From Chryseolinea serpens (GTDB lineage: Bacteria > Bacteroidota > Bacteroidia > Cytophagales > Cyclobacteriaceae): 64,000 nucleotides of DNA. Shown one piece after another: positions 24,098-33,446 of the stretch. The stretch is from the NCBI RefSeq assembly GCF_900129725.1, contig NZ_FQWQ01000004.1, positions 186,001 to 250,000 of the forward strand, read 5' to 3'. Position numbers and translations under genes: made by a program. Every line of letters begins with the position of its first letter. The stretch's first letter is position 1. The notes beneath the pieces are model-generated. The model had not been told where the DNA came from. It saw nothing but the letters and a program-made list of their open reading frames with translations, and did no database searches.

Positions 24098-26665
24098 ATG
24101 ATCGAATACATCATCAAACTGAAACGCGAAACGCGTTCCATCTTTAAAGACCGCTGGGTTTGGCGAATGGCCTGGCGCGACGCCCGCCACAATTTTTCGC
24201 GACTCCTGCTCTTTGCCTCTTCGCTCGTGACGGGTATCGCAGCCGTGGTGGCTTTGGATTCGTTTAACCACACCTTACAAAACGACATCGATCGCAATGC
24301 CAAAGAACTCATCGGCGCCGACCTGGTCGTGAACGGTGACAAAAAATTTGACGGCAAGATCATCGCCGCATTCGACTCCACGAAACTGGAACAAGCCAAC
24401 GAGGCCGATATGGCGTCGATGGTGTTATTTTTGAACAACGGGCAGTCCCGGTTGATCCGGCTTGTGGCTTTATCGGGACCCTTTCCTTTTTATGGTCAGA
24501 TAAAAACAAAGCCTGCCAATATTTATGAGAAAGTGAAGGAGGGCCATTTCGCGATGATGGACGAGACGCTGGCCAGTCAATACGAGGTCAGCTCGGGAGA
24601 TTCTATCCGCATTGGTCAAAGCACCTTGGAAGTAGCAGGCGTCGTCACGGAAATTCCCGGTGGAGGCGGTATCATGGCATCGTTCACACCGTCGGTGTAC
24701 ATTTCGATGAAAGCGCTGGACTCGACGAAGCTGGTGCAATACGGCAGCCGCGTGAATTACAAACGCTTCTTCAAAACCAGCAGCGATGCGCAGACCGAGG
24801 CTATGATCAAGCAACTCGACCCGGTCATAAAACGGGCCGGCTATTCGTATGAGACGGTGCAGCGAAGAAAGGAGGGGTTGGGGCAAGGCTTTCTTTCCAT
24901 CTACCGGTTTTTTTCACTGCTGGCATTTGTCGCGTTGGTTCTGGGCTGCATCGGGGTGGCCAGTTCCGTGCATATCTATGCGCGTGAAAAACGGGAAGAA
25001 GTGGCCGTGTTGCGTTGTGTGGGATCGTCGGGATGGCAGGCATTCAATATTTATTTCATACAGATCTTTGTGTTGGGCATTTTGGCCAGCATCGTTGGTG
25101 CGGCTATAGGGGTCGGCATTCAGCAGGTGTTGCCGTATTTTCTAAAAGGATTTATCCCATTTGAGGTAGGCTTCTCGTTGTCGTGGCCCTCCCTGTTGAT
25201 GGGGTTGGTCATTGGGACGCTGGTGTCGGTGTTGTTTTCCATACTGCCGTTGATATCGGTGCGTTTTGTTCCGCCGCTCACCGTGTTGCGCTCCGGACCC
25301 GAGACCGCAGGAAGATTTTCGAAGACACGCATCGTCACCCTCATTCTCATTGCCCTCTTTCCCATGGGCTTTGCGGCCTATCAAACCAAAAACTTGCTCA
25401 CCGGATTGTTCTTCTTTCTGGGACTTGTGTTGGCATTGGCCTGTCTTGCCCTGGTGGCAGCAGGGTTGTTATATGCGGTGCGTAAATTCTTCCCTTCCCG
25501 CGCCGGATTCATTGTACGACACTCATTGTCGAGCCTGTTCCGTCCCAACAACCAAACCCGCGTCCTCATGGTCACGATCGGGCTGGGCGCTTTTATTATT
25601 TCGATCCTTAACATCGTCGAGGAAAGCATGCTCGGCCAGGTGGAGTTTACGGGACAAGAAAATCAATCGAACACCATTCTTTTTGACATACAGCCCTCGC
25701 AAAAAGAAGGCGTGATAAAGTTGATGGAGGACAATAAATTAAAAGTAAATCAAGTGGTCCCCATCATTACTTGCCGTCTCAACGAACTCAAGGGCAAGCC
25801 GACGGATATATTGCAAACCGACACCACTGATAAAATTCCCAACTGGGCGCTGACACGCGAATACCGCGTGACGTATCGCGACAGTCTGACCCATTCGGAG
25901 GAATTGGTGAAAGGAGAGCTGCAGCATAAAAAGAACGGTAGGGATTCGATATGGGTAACGATTTCGGAAGGCATGGAAGAGTCACTGGATGTGAAGTTGA
26001 ACGACTCGCTGGTGTTCGATGTGCAGGGCGTACTCATGAAAGTGCGCATTGCCGGTATACGAAAAGTGGATTGGCCGAAGGATCCCCCCAACTTCATTTT
26101 CGTTTTCCCGAAAGGTGTATTGGAAGATGCCCCGCAGATCTTTGTGACGGCGACGCGCATCAATGAACAACAGCAAGCGAATGCGTTCCAGCAGCAGTTG
26201 GTGACACAGTATCCAAATGTTTCATTGATCGATCTGCGGCTTATTCTGAGCACGGTGAATGGATTGTTCGACAAGCTTGGATTGGTCGTTCGTTTTCTGG
26301 CGTTGTTCAGCATCATCACGGGCCTTATTGTGCTGGCCGGGGCCGTGATCAATAGCAAGTTTTTACGCATTCGAGAAAATGTACTGCTGCGTACCATTGG
26401 TGCACGTACCTGGCAGATCACGAAGATCACGTTGATCGAATACGCCTGGCTCGGGTTGTTTTCGGCCCTGACGGGGATGATCTTGTCACTGGGTGGCGGG
26501 TGGCTGCTGACCAAATTCTTTTTCGAGATCACCTTTGCCTTTGATGCGGCGGAGCTGGCGATCATTGCGTTTGGAGTGGTGGTGCTCACGGTGCTGATCG
26601 GGTGGTTCAATTCGCGGGAAGTGATCAGTACGCCGCCCTTGCAGGTATTGCGGAAGGAGGGCTGA
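24098..26665 (+). CDS. ybbP: ABC transporter permease, YbbP-like FtsX protein
   Basis: An 855-residue inner-membrane permease with two FtsX domains. One helix lies near the N-terminus after a basic stretch, followed by a periplasmic MacB-like domain. Three helices follow at about 270-410 (FFSLLAFVALVLGCIGVASS, IQIFVLGILASIVGAAIGVG, LLMGLVIGTLVSVLFSIL), then a central helix pair near 440-490 and a second periplasmic domain. Three C-terminal helices end in a typical tail (NSREVISTPPLQVLRKEG). This ten-helix plan matches YbbP. The start at 24098 (MIEYIIKLKRETR) follows the ybbA stop by 10 bp; an earlier in-frame start overlaps ybbA. The substrate is unknown, with a hydrophobic or lipid compound inferred. 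Confidence 0.92.
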   Translation: MIEYIIKLKRETRSIFKDRWVWRMAWRDARHNFSRLLLFASSLVTGIAAVVALDSFNHTLQNDIDRNAKELIGADLVVNGDKKFDGKIIAAFDSTKLEQANEADMASMVLFLNNGQSRLIRLVALSGPFPFYGQIKTKPANIYEKVKEGHFAMMDETLASQYEVSSGDSIRIGQSTLEVAGVVTEIPGGGGIMASFTPSVYISMKALDSTKLVQYGSRVNYKRFFKTSSDAQTEAMIKQLDPVIKRAGYSYETVQRRKEGLGQGFLSIYRFFSLLAFVALVLGCIGVASSVHIYAREKREEVAVLRCVGSSGWQAFNIYFIQIFVLGILASIVGAAIGVGIQQVLPYFLKGFIPFEVGFSLSWPSLLMGLVIGTLVSVLFSILPLISVRFVPPLTVLRSGPETAGRFSKTRIVTLILIALFPMGFAAYQTKNLLTGLFFFLGLVLALACLALVAAGLLYAVRKFFPSRAGFIVRHSLSSLFRPNNQTRVLMVTIGLGAFIISILNIVEESMLGQVEFTGQENQSNTILFDIQPSQKEGVIKLMEDNKLKVNQVVPIITCRLNELKGKPTDILQTDTTDKIPNWALTREYRVTYRDSLTHSEELVKGELQHKKNGRDSIWVTISEGMEESLDVKLNDSLVFDVQGVLMKVRIAGIRKVDWPKDPPNFIFVFPKGVLEDAPQIFVTATRINEQQQANAFQQQLVTQYPNVSLIDLRLILSTVNGLFDKLGLVVRFLALFSIITGLIVLAGAVINSKFLRIRENVLLRTIGARTWQITKITLIEYAWLGLFSALTGMILSLGGGWLLTKFFFEITFAFDAAELAIIAFGVVVLTVLIGWFNSREVISTPPLQVLRKEG

Positions 26666-26756
26666 TTTCGGCCGCAAGGCGTTGAGATCCAAGGAGGACG
26701 CAAAGTTTTGGCTGGTCTTTGATGGCGGGGCGGTTAGAATCTTCGGGTTTAACTGT

Positions 26757-26764
26757 TAGCTTTG
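26757..26764 (+). promoter_or_regulatory. candidate -7 box for the uup gene
   Basis: TAGCTTTG matches the Bacteroidota -7 consensus TAnnTTTG exactly and lies 28 bp before the proposed TTG start at 26785. No TTTG stands at the expected -33 distance. It argues that translation does not start at the earlier ATG at 26719. Confidence 0.4.
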
Positions 26765-26784
26765 TGGCCCTAAATTGTAATGTC

Positions 26785-28653
26785 TTGAACTACCTGTCTG
26801 CCGAGCTGATTGCCAAAACGTATAATGACCGTTGGTTATTTAAAGAAGTGTCTTTGGGCATCTCCCAGGGCGAAAAGCTGGCCCTGGTGGGGAATAACGG
26901 CGTTGGGAAATCCACTTTGTTGAAAATTCTGACCGGCGAGGTTCAGACCGATGCTGGAAAAGTGGGTATCCGGGACGGCATTCGTCTGGGTTTTCTCACC
27001 CAGCAGCCCTCGGTGGACGGAAATCTTACCGTAAAAGACGTTCTCTTCAGCGACGACAACGAGGTCGCCAAGGTTGTAAAGGAATACGAAGACTGCCTGC
27101 ACCACCCGGATACATCCGGCGATCGCATGCAGGCCGTGCTGGAGCGAATGGAGGAATTGAACGCCTGGGATTATGAAAACAAGGTTCACGAGATCATCGA
27201 GAAGTTGGGCGTGCCCGACATCGATAAAAAATTCGGCGAACTCTCCGGTGGACAAAAGAAAAGAATATTTCTTGCCCAGCTCCTGTTGCTGGAGCCCGAC
27301 CTCATCATCATGGATGAGCCGACCAACCACCTTGACCTGACGGCCATTGAATGGTTGGAGAACTATTTGTCGGGCCAGAATATCACGCTCATCATGGTTA
27401 CCCACGACCGCTACTTCCTCGACAACGTGGCCACTGAGATCATTGAACTCGATCGCGGGCAACTCTTCCGCTACAAAGGCAACTACGCCTACTTCCTGGA
27501 GAAAAAAGCAGAACGCGAAGAGATCCTGAAAGTGGAAGTGACCAAGGCACGAAACCTGTTAAAGAAAGAATTGGAATGGATGCGTCGTCAACCGCGTGCC
27601 CGGGGCACGAAGGCAAAGTATCGCGTTGATGCATATTATGAACTCGAGAAAAAAGCATCGCAGGATCTGAAGAAAGACAGGCTTGAGCTTGACATGAAGG
27701 AAGCTCGCCAGGGCGGGAAGATCCTGGAGGTGGAGCATATTTCCAAGAAGTATGCCACCTTACCGATCGTGAATGACTTCTCGTATGTGTTCAAGAAAAA
27801 CGACCGCATTGGTGTAGTGGGCAAAAACGGAATAGGCAAGTCAACGTTTCTGGATATGCTGGTGGGTAAGTCGAAGCCAGATAAAGGCGAGGTTATGCCC
27901 GGGCTTACCACGAAATTCGGATATTTCACACAGGAGTCCATTGCCCTCAATCCAGCCAATCGTTTGATCGAGGAGGTGAAGGAGATTGCCGAGTTCATTA
28001 CCATGGCCGATGGCTCGCAAGTGTCGGCCTCCAAATTCCTCGACATATTTTTGTTTCCCCCCGAAAAGCAATACAACTACATCAGCAAACTGAGCGGGGG
28101 GGAGAAGAAGCGGCTGCAATTGTTGAAATTGTTGGTGACCAGTCCGAACTTCCTCATTCTCGATGAACCTACGAACGATTTCGACATCGACACGCTGAAT
28201 GTGTTGGAAGATTTCCTGGAGAAATTTTCAGGATGTCTCTTGTTGGTGAGCCACGACCGCTATTTTATGGATCACCTGGTGGACCAACTTTTTGTTTTTG
28301 AGGGTGACGGAAACATTCGTCTCTTCAACGGCAATTATTCCGACTATCGCGATTGGCTCGACGATCAGCAAGCCGCCCCTGAAGTTAAGCCCGCAAAATC
28401 CGCAGCCGCGGCAGAGCCTGTTTCTTCCCCGACAAAAAAGAAACTTAGCTATAAAGAAAAGCAGGAGTTCGATGCCCTTCAGCAGGAAATCGATGCATTG
28501 GAAAAAAGAAAAGCTGAACTGGACGGTCATCTCAATGCCGGCAGCAACGATCATCAGCAGTTGATCATGTGGGGCGAAGAGCTGCAAAAAACCATCGACA
28601 ACCTGGAATCCAAAACCCTTCGGTGGCTTGAGCTGTCGGAGATGATGGAATGA
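26785..28653 (+). CDS. uup: ABC-F ATPase, Uup-like
   Basis: A 622-residue soluble protein with two ABC ATPase domains and no membrane part, so a ribosome- or DNA-associated ABC-F protein rather than a transporter. Walker A motifs are GNNGVGKST and GKNGIGKST, the signatures LSGGQKKR and LSGGEKKR, and the Walker B segments IIMDEPTNHLD and LILDEPTNDFD. A charged linker lies between the domains. The last ~75 residues (KKLSYKEKQEFDALQQEI...) form the coiled-coil C-terminal domain of Uup. The family N-terminus NYLSAELIAKTYNDRWLF is best reached from a TTG at 26785; the ATG at 26719 would add 22 unrelated residues and precede a good -7 box. Confidence 0.9.
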   Translation: MNYLSAELIAKTYNDRWLFKEVSLGISQGEKLALVGNNGVGKSTLLKILTGEVQTDAGKVGIRDGIRLGFLTQQPSVDGNLTVKDVLFSDDNEVAKVVKEYEDCLHHPDTSGDRMQAVLERMEELNAWDYENKVHEIIEKLGVPDIDKKFGELSGGQKKRIFLAQLLLLEPDLIIMDEPTNHLDLTAIEWLENYLSGQNITLIMVTHDRYFLDNVATEIIELDRGQLFRYKGNYAYFLEKKAEREEILKVEVTKARNLLKKELEWMRRQPRARGTKAKYRVDAYYELEKKASQDLKKDRLELDMKEARQGGKILEVEHISKKYATLPIVNDFSYVFKKNDRIGVVGKNGIGKSTFLDMLVGKSKPDKGEVMPGLTTKFGYFTQESIALNPANRLIEEVKEIAEFITMADGSQVSASKFLDIFLFPPEKQYNYISKLSGGEKKRLQLLKLLVTSPNFLILDEPTNDFDIDTLNVLEDFLEKFSGCLLLVSHDRYFMDHLVDQLFVFEGDGNIRLFNGNYSDYRDWLDDQQAAPEVKPAKSAAAAEPVSSPTKKKLSYKEKQEFDALQQEIDALEKRKAELDGHLNAGSNDHQQLIMWGEELQKTIDNLESKTLRWLELSEMME

Positions 28654-28664
28654 TCTTACGCCTG

Positions 28665-28702
28665 GCCTTTCGTCCTGAAGCTCGATGCGAAGGACGAAAG
28701 GC
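28665..28702. terminator. 12-nt stem-loop after uup
   Basis: Perfect arms GCCTTTCGTCCT (28665-28676) and AGGACGAAAGGC (28691-28702) with a 14-nt loop, 12 bp after the uup stop. There is no T run, so termination would be inefficient or factor-assisted; it may serve as a 3'-end stabiliser. Confidence 0.4.
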
Positions 28703-28761
28703 TAAGGCGGTGTCTTTGCGGCGAACTTTTTCTGAGTTAAGTTTACTTCATCGCCAAGACC

Positions 28762-29904
28762 ATGAAAGCCGGCACGACAACCCTCATCCTGACCCTTTGT
28801 ATTCTCCAAGCCAATGCGCAGCCCGGTCCCTCCGCACAGGCCACTGCAGCACTGAAATTCACCAAGGTTCAGATCGCTTCCGAGAACTTTGAGTCTGCCG
28901 AGGTCTTCGATGTAAATGGTGATGCACACCCTGACATTGTTTCGGGCAGCTATTGGTACAAGGGACCTGATTTCAAATTCAAATATTTTATTGGCGACGT
29001 TCGCAGGGAGGGAGAATACTATGACGATTTTTCCACCATTCCATACGACGTGAACGAAGACGGCAAAATGGATTTCATCACCGGTGGGTGGTGGGGCAAT
29101 AACATTCGTTGGCGTGAAAATCCGGGCAACGAAGGACCATGGCCTGAACACATCATCGCTGCTACGGGCAATGTGGAGACTACCCGAGCCTGGGATGTAG
29201 ACGGCGATGGGAAGCCGGAGATCGTACCCAACACGCCGGGGAAAGCTTTGTACTATTATCAGAAAGATAACGGGAAACCCACCTTCACCGCGCACAAAGT
29301 GATCGATCAACACGGTCATGGTCTCGGTTTTGGCGACGTGAATGGCGACGGACGCGGCGATTTTGTGATCAGCACCGGCTGGGTGGAAGCGCCGGTAATA
29401 TCAGGCGGAAGTTGGATTTTTCATGCCGAGTTTGACATCGGCCAGGGAAGTGTACCCATGATCGTGGCCGATGTAAATCAAGACGGACTGAACGATTTCA
29501 TTGTTGGCCATGCCCACGATTACGGGTTGGTTTGGTACGAACAAAAAATGGAGAAGCGAACCCGCCGATGGATCCAGCACCCCATTGATCTTTTGCACTC
29601 ACAATTTCACGCCATGCTTTGGACGGACCTTGACAACGACGGTCGCAACGAACTCATTACCGGCAAACGCTATCGCGCCCACAATGAAAAAGATCCCGGC
29701 ACCTTCGACAACATCGGGTTATATTATTTTGTTTGGAATGGAGAAGGTTTCGCGAAGCAGGTCATTTCCCACGGCCCGTTGGGAGAAGGAAAAGGAACCG
29801 GAATCTATTTTGCTGTGGCCGATGTAGATGGCAATACATGGAAAGATATCGTAGTGGCCGGTAAGGATGGGTTGTTTGTGTTTTATAATCATGGCAGGAA
29901 GTAG
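28762..29904 (+). CDS. exported FG-GAP/VCBS repeat protein
   Basis: A 380-residue secreted protein. Residues 1-20 (MKAGTTTLILTLCILQANAQ) are a signal peptide. The mature part is a beta-propeller of FG-GAP/VCBS blades, each with an Asp-rich calcium loop: DVNGDAHPDIV, DVNEDGKMDFI, DVDGDGKPEIV, DVNGDGRGDFV, DVNQDGLNDFI, DLDNDGRNELI and DVDGNTWKDIV. Seven such loops can be counted, enough for one propeller. No T9SS sorting domain follows the propeller, so it is probably periplasmic or released by another route. Such proteins often act beside polysaccharide or glycoside enzymes, but none is adjacent. It is convergent with the amino-acid permease, 3 bp apart. Confidence 0.85.
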   Translation: MKAGTTTLILTLCILQANAQPGPSAQATAALKFTKVQIASENFESAEVFDVNGDAHPDIVSGSYWYKGPDFKFKYFIGDVRREGEYYDDFSTIPYDVNEDGKMDFITGGWWGNNIRWRENPGNEGPWPEHIIAATGNVETTRAWDVDGDGKPEIVPNTPGKALYYYQKDNGKPTFTAHKVIDQHGHGLGFGDVNGDGRGDFVISTGWVEAPVISGGSWIFHAEFDIGQGSVPMIVADVNQDGLNDFIVGHAHDYGLVWYEQKMEKRTRRWIQHPIDLLHSQFHAMLWTDLDNDGRNELITGKRYRAHNEKDPGTFDNIGLYYFVWNGEGFAKQVISHGPLGEGKGTGIYFAVADVDGNTWKDIVVAGKDGLFVFYNHGRK

Positions 29905-29907
29905 CCG

Positions 29908-31349
29908 CTAGGGTTGGGCGTTCCTGATTTTACTATTCTTTTTCCCGTATAAAAAGTAAATGGCCAGCCCAATCAACAACCAAACGACCAACCTGATCCA
30001 GGTGTCGCGGGGAAGGGATATCATCATCGCTACGCAGGTAACGATGCCCAAGATGGGCACGACCGGAACCCAAGGCGTACGAAATGCCCGGGGTAGTTCC
30101 GGTTGCCGGTAGCGCAAAATAATAACACCCAGGCACACCATGATGAACGCCAGCAACGTACCAATGCTGGTCATCTCACCGACGACGCGAATGGGAACGA
30201 AGCCCGCAAACAGACTGATGAAGAGTCCAAGAAGCATGTTGCCTTTATAGGGCGTCTGGAATTTAGGATGAACCTGCGAAAAAAGTTTTGGCAACAAACC
30301 ATCGCGGCTCATGGAAAAGAACACGCGCGACTGCCCCAGTAGATCGACCAGGATCACGGAAGTATATCCGATGATGATCGCCATGATGATGGCTTGCGCC
30401 ATCCAGCCGTACGGTGTTTTTTCGATGGCGATCGCAACGGGTGCCGCGCTGTCTTTAAACTCCGTGTAGTGGGCTAGCCCTGTCATCACAAAACTGAATA
30501 TACCAAAGAGTAAGGTGCAGATGATCAGGGACCCAATGATGCCGATGGGCATGTTGCGCTGCGGATTTTTTGCCTCTTGTGCCATGGTGGCCACGATGTC
30601 GAAACCGATAAAAACAAAGAACACCACGCCAGCCCCACGGAAGATACCACTCACGCCAAACTCGCCGAACGTGCCGGTATTTTCCGGAATGTAGGGAACA
30701 AAATTGTCGGGATTGATATAATTCCAACCCAGCGCGATGAACACGATCACCACACCGATCTTCAGGGAAACGACGATGATGTTATACAAAGCGGACCCTT
30801 TCGTGCCCCGGATAATGAGCGCCGTGATGAAGACCACAATGAGCACGGCAGGAACATTGATCCATCCGGTCACGACACTCCCATTTGGAAGGGTCACCGT
30901 CTCGAACGGAGAATGCAGCAATTGCGCGGGTAAATAGATATTGTATTTGCTCAGAAACCTGACCAGGTATTGCGACCAGCTGATCGCCACGGTCGCCGCG
31001 CCACCGAATATTCCAGCACAAGATCCCATCCGATGATCCATGCAAAGAACTCTCCCAGGGTTGCGTACGCATAGGTGTAGGCGCTCCCCGCCACGGGGAC
31101 CATGGACGCAAACTCCGCATAACATAAAGCACTGAAAGCACAACCGATGGCGGCAATAATGAACGACAGCGTAACGGCCGGACCGGCGTGATTGGCGGCC
31201 GCAATGCCCGTGAGGGAGAAAAGACCCGCACCAATGATCACCCCAATCCCGATGGCGATGAGGTTGATGGCCCCCAGACTTCTTTTCAGGGTTTGCGTAC
31301 CCGTTTCCGCGGCTTCACGTTGGAGGGCTTCAATAGATTTCCGGATCAT
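29908..31349 (-). pseudogene. APC-family amino-acid permease, single-base frameshift
   Basis: A cationic-amino-acid-transporter-like permease (about 480 residues, ~12 helices) read in two frames. Residues ~1-115 (MIRKSIEALQREA..., IGIGVIIGAGLFSLTG, LCYAEFASMVPVAGSAYTYAYATLGEF, WDLVLEYSV) run from 31349 to about 31002. The rest (AATVAISWSQYLVRF... to the stop at 29908) is in another frame. Restoring one G (a C on the plus strand) in the run at about 31001-31003, making GGC-GCG-GCG, rejoins them as EYSVGAATVAISW, the usual family text. Either the gene is newly inactivated or this is a base-calling error in a short G run. Everything else is conserved, which favours error or recent mutation. Confidence 0.85.
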
Positions 31350-31369
31350 ACTAAAAATAGCGTTCGTGG

Positions 31370-31397
31370 CAAAAATAGTCTATTAAACTGATAGACT
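31370..31397 (-). promoter_or_regulatory. candidate promoter/operator of the amino-acid permease
   Basis: On the minus strand TATTTTTG (31370-31377) matches TAnnTTTG and lies about 20 bp before the permease ATG. It abuts a perfect inverted repeat AGTCTAT (31377-31383) / ATAGACT (31391-31397) with a 7-nt spacer. The repeat is placed where a regulator would block or aid polymerase. On the plus strand the same stem is followed by TCTAATTTTTTTT and could act as a terminator. Confidence 0.4.
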
Positions 31398-31530
31398 TCT
31401 AATTTTTTTTCATTTTCGTGGGAGTGTGAGATGGCGAGGGCGTATGGAAATAACAATATTTCGCCCGGCATAGGGAAAGACGAAACTATTTTTTGTTTTT
31501 TCTATATTACTCCCTAAATCCTTCTGAATC

Positions 31531-32454
31531 ATGAAGCCTTACTTGTTAATTCTTTTCACATCGATGACCCTTTATACATTTGGCCAGAAAACCATGCCGT
31601 TATACGAAGGCCAGATTCCGAATAGCAAACCCAGCCCAGACAAAGAAAAAACCTCAATCAATGGAGGTATAACCGTGGTCGATCAGATCACCAAACCTAC
31701 ACTGAGTATTTATCTGCCCAACGTAAAATCCGCGACGGGCGCAGCCGTTATTATTTATCCGGGCGGTGGATATTGGGTCAACGCCATAGCGCACGAAGGG
31801 ATAGACGTGGCCCGGAAATTAAATGACATGGGGATTGCAGCCTTTGTTGTCAAGTACAGAATTCCAAACGATGAAACGATGGTGAATCGTGAGATCGGCC
31901 CGCTGCAGGATGCCCAGCAAGCCATTCTCACCGTTCGACAACATGCGCGGGATTGGAAGATCGACCCCAAACGAATCGGCATCATGGGCTTTTCTGCAGG
32001 CGGGCACCTGGCGTCAACCGCAGGCACGCATTATGCCAGCCCTGTCATTGACAATCCAACCAAAACCAGCTTGCGACCGGATTTTATGATCCTTGTCTAT
32101 CCCGTGATCAGTTTCCAGGACAGCATCTGTCACAAGGGATCCCGCGAGCAACTTATCGGTAAGGCGCCGTCTAAAGAAAAAATCGATTGGTACTCTAACG
32201 AACTTCAAGTGACCGCCGACACGCCACCCACATTCCTTGTGCATGCCAGCGACGACGAAGTAGTGAAGCCTGAGAATAGCATTGTTTTTTATGAGCAACT
32301 GATTCACCACAAAGTGCCTGCCGAATTGCACATCTACCAGAAAGGCGGCCACGGCTTTGGACTGTTTAATAAGACCACAGACGATGTGTGGCTCGATCGC
32401 TGCAAAGCCTGGCTGTCGGCCAACGGTTGGTTAAAGCAAGGAGCTGCAAAATGA
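31531..32454 (+). CDS. exported alpha/beta-hydrolase (BD-FAE/esterase-lipase type)
   Basis: A 307-residue secreted esterase. Residues 1-18 are a signal peptide (ending TFGQ). The core has the oxyanion loop IIYPGGGYW (about 75-82), nucleophile S155 in GFSAGGH, an acid in HASDDEVV (about 243) and a histidine in GGHGFGL (about 275). This is the layout of acetyl-xylan-esterase-like and kynurenine-formamidase-like hydrolases of the BD-FAE group. The substrate is unknown; deacylation of plant polysaccharide is common for relatives. It is followed after 16 bp by the 2-hydroxyacid dehydrogenase, probably in one operon. Confidence 0.87.
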   Translation: MKPYLLILFTSMTLYTFGQKTMPLYEGQIPNSKPSPDKEKTSINGGITVVDQITKPTLSIYLPNVKSATGAAVIIYPGGGYWVNAIAHEGIDVARKLNDMGIAAFVVKYRIPNDETMVNREIGPLQDAQQAILTVRQHARDWKIDPKRIGIMGFSAGGHLASTAGTHYASPVIDNPTKTSLRPDFMILVYPVISFQDSICHKGSREQLIGKAPSKEKIDWYSNELQVTADTPPTFLVHASDDEVVKPENSIVFYEQLIHHKVPAELHIYQKGGHGFGLFNKTTDDVWLDRCKAWLSANGWLKQGAAK

Positions 32455-32470
32455 ACGTTCAACACCTGTG

Positions 32471-33421
32471 ATGGAAATCGTAATTACAGACGGTTATACC
32501 CTTAATCCTGGCGACCTCGACTGGAGCGGGATCCAGGCATTGGGAAACGTGCGCTATCACGACCGAACCGCACCAGAAGACATAGCGGACCGATGCCGTC
32601 ATGCCGAAATTATCGTAACGAATAAAACCCCGATAAATGCCCACACACTTGAGCATGCAACCAAACTGAAGTTGGTCGCCGTAACGGCTACCGGTTACAA
32701 CATAATTGATGTCGCGGCGGCCTATACAAAAGGGGTTGCCGTCTGCAACGTGCCGGCCTATGGCACCGACTCTGTAGCGCAACACGCCATAGCGTTAATG
32801 CTGGAACTCACCAACCACGTTGGTGAAAACAGTCGGAGCGTGTCCCAGGGCGATTGGTCCACGGCCAGCGATTGGTGTTACTCTACCAGCCCTTTGATTG
32901 AACTCAGCGGCAAGGTGTTCGGGATTGTGGGCTTTGGGAGAATCGGTCAACGCACGGCAGCGATAGCGGAGGCACTCGGTATGAATGTTATTTTCTACAG
33001 TCCATCAAAAAAATCATTTCCGGCGAAGCAAGTATCATTGGAAACGCTTTTTCGCGAGAGCGATTTTATATCCCTGCATTGCCCGCTAACGCTAGACAAC
33101 GTCGGCTTTGTGAACAAGGCCTTGCTTTCACTTATGAAACCGACAGCCTTTTTGATCAATACCTCGCGCGGGCAACTCATCAATGAAATGGATTTGGCCA
33201 CGGCGTTGAAACGAGGGACATTAAAAGGAGCCGCGCTCGACGTGTTGAGCCAGGAGCCGCCACCGGCCGGTCATCCCCTGACGGGTGTGAAGCAGTGCAT
33301 CATCACGCCGCATACGGCATGGCTGAGCGTCGAAGCCCGGAGCAGAATACTAAATGCCACGATTGAAAACATAAAACATTTCCTCGAAGGCTCACCACAA
33401 AACCTCGTGACCGCCCGGTAG
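32471..33421 (+). CDS. D-2-hydroxyacid dehydrogenase, glycerate dehydrogenase-like
   Basis: A 316-residue NAD-dependent dehydrogenase acting on a small D-2-hydroxyacid/2-oxoacid pair (glycerate/hydroxypyruvate most likely). The nucleotide-binding motif is VGFGRIGQ (about 153-160). The catalytic Arg lies in NTSRGQLI, the Glu in LSQEPPP and the His in TPHTAW, all in their expected order. GTG at 32468 directly precedes the ATG at 32471, which is taken. It faces a GntP-family sugar-acid permease downstream, a plausible partner in using sugar acids such as glycerate or gluconate (inference). Confidence 0.88.
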   Translation: MEIVITDGYTLNPGDLDWSGIQALGNVRYHDRTAPEDIADRCRHAEIIVTNKTPINAHTLEHATKLKLVAVTATGYNIIDVAAAYTKGVAVCNVPAYGTDSVAQHAIALMLELTNHVGENSRSVSQGDWSTASDWCYSTSPLIELSGKVFGIVGFGRIGQRTAAIAEALGMNVIFYSPSKKSFPAKQVSLETLFRESDFISLHCPLTLDNVGFVNKALLSLMKPTAFLINTSRGQLINEMDLATALKRGTLKGAALDVLSQEPPPAGHPLTGVKQCIITPHTAWLSVEARSRILNATIENIKHFLEGSPQNLVTAR

Positions 33422-33446
33422 GTTGCCTTTAGGTGCAATATTCACC

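Noticed and set aside
28665-28702. Strong terminator after uup
   Set aside because: The stem is excellent, but no T run follows; kept only as a low-confidence 3' structure.
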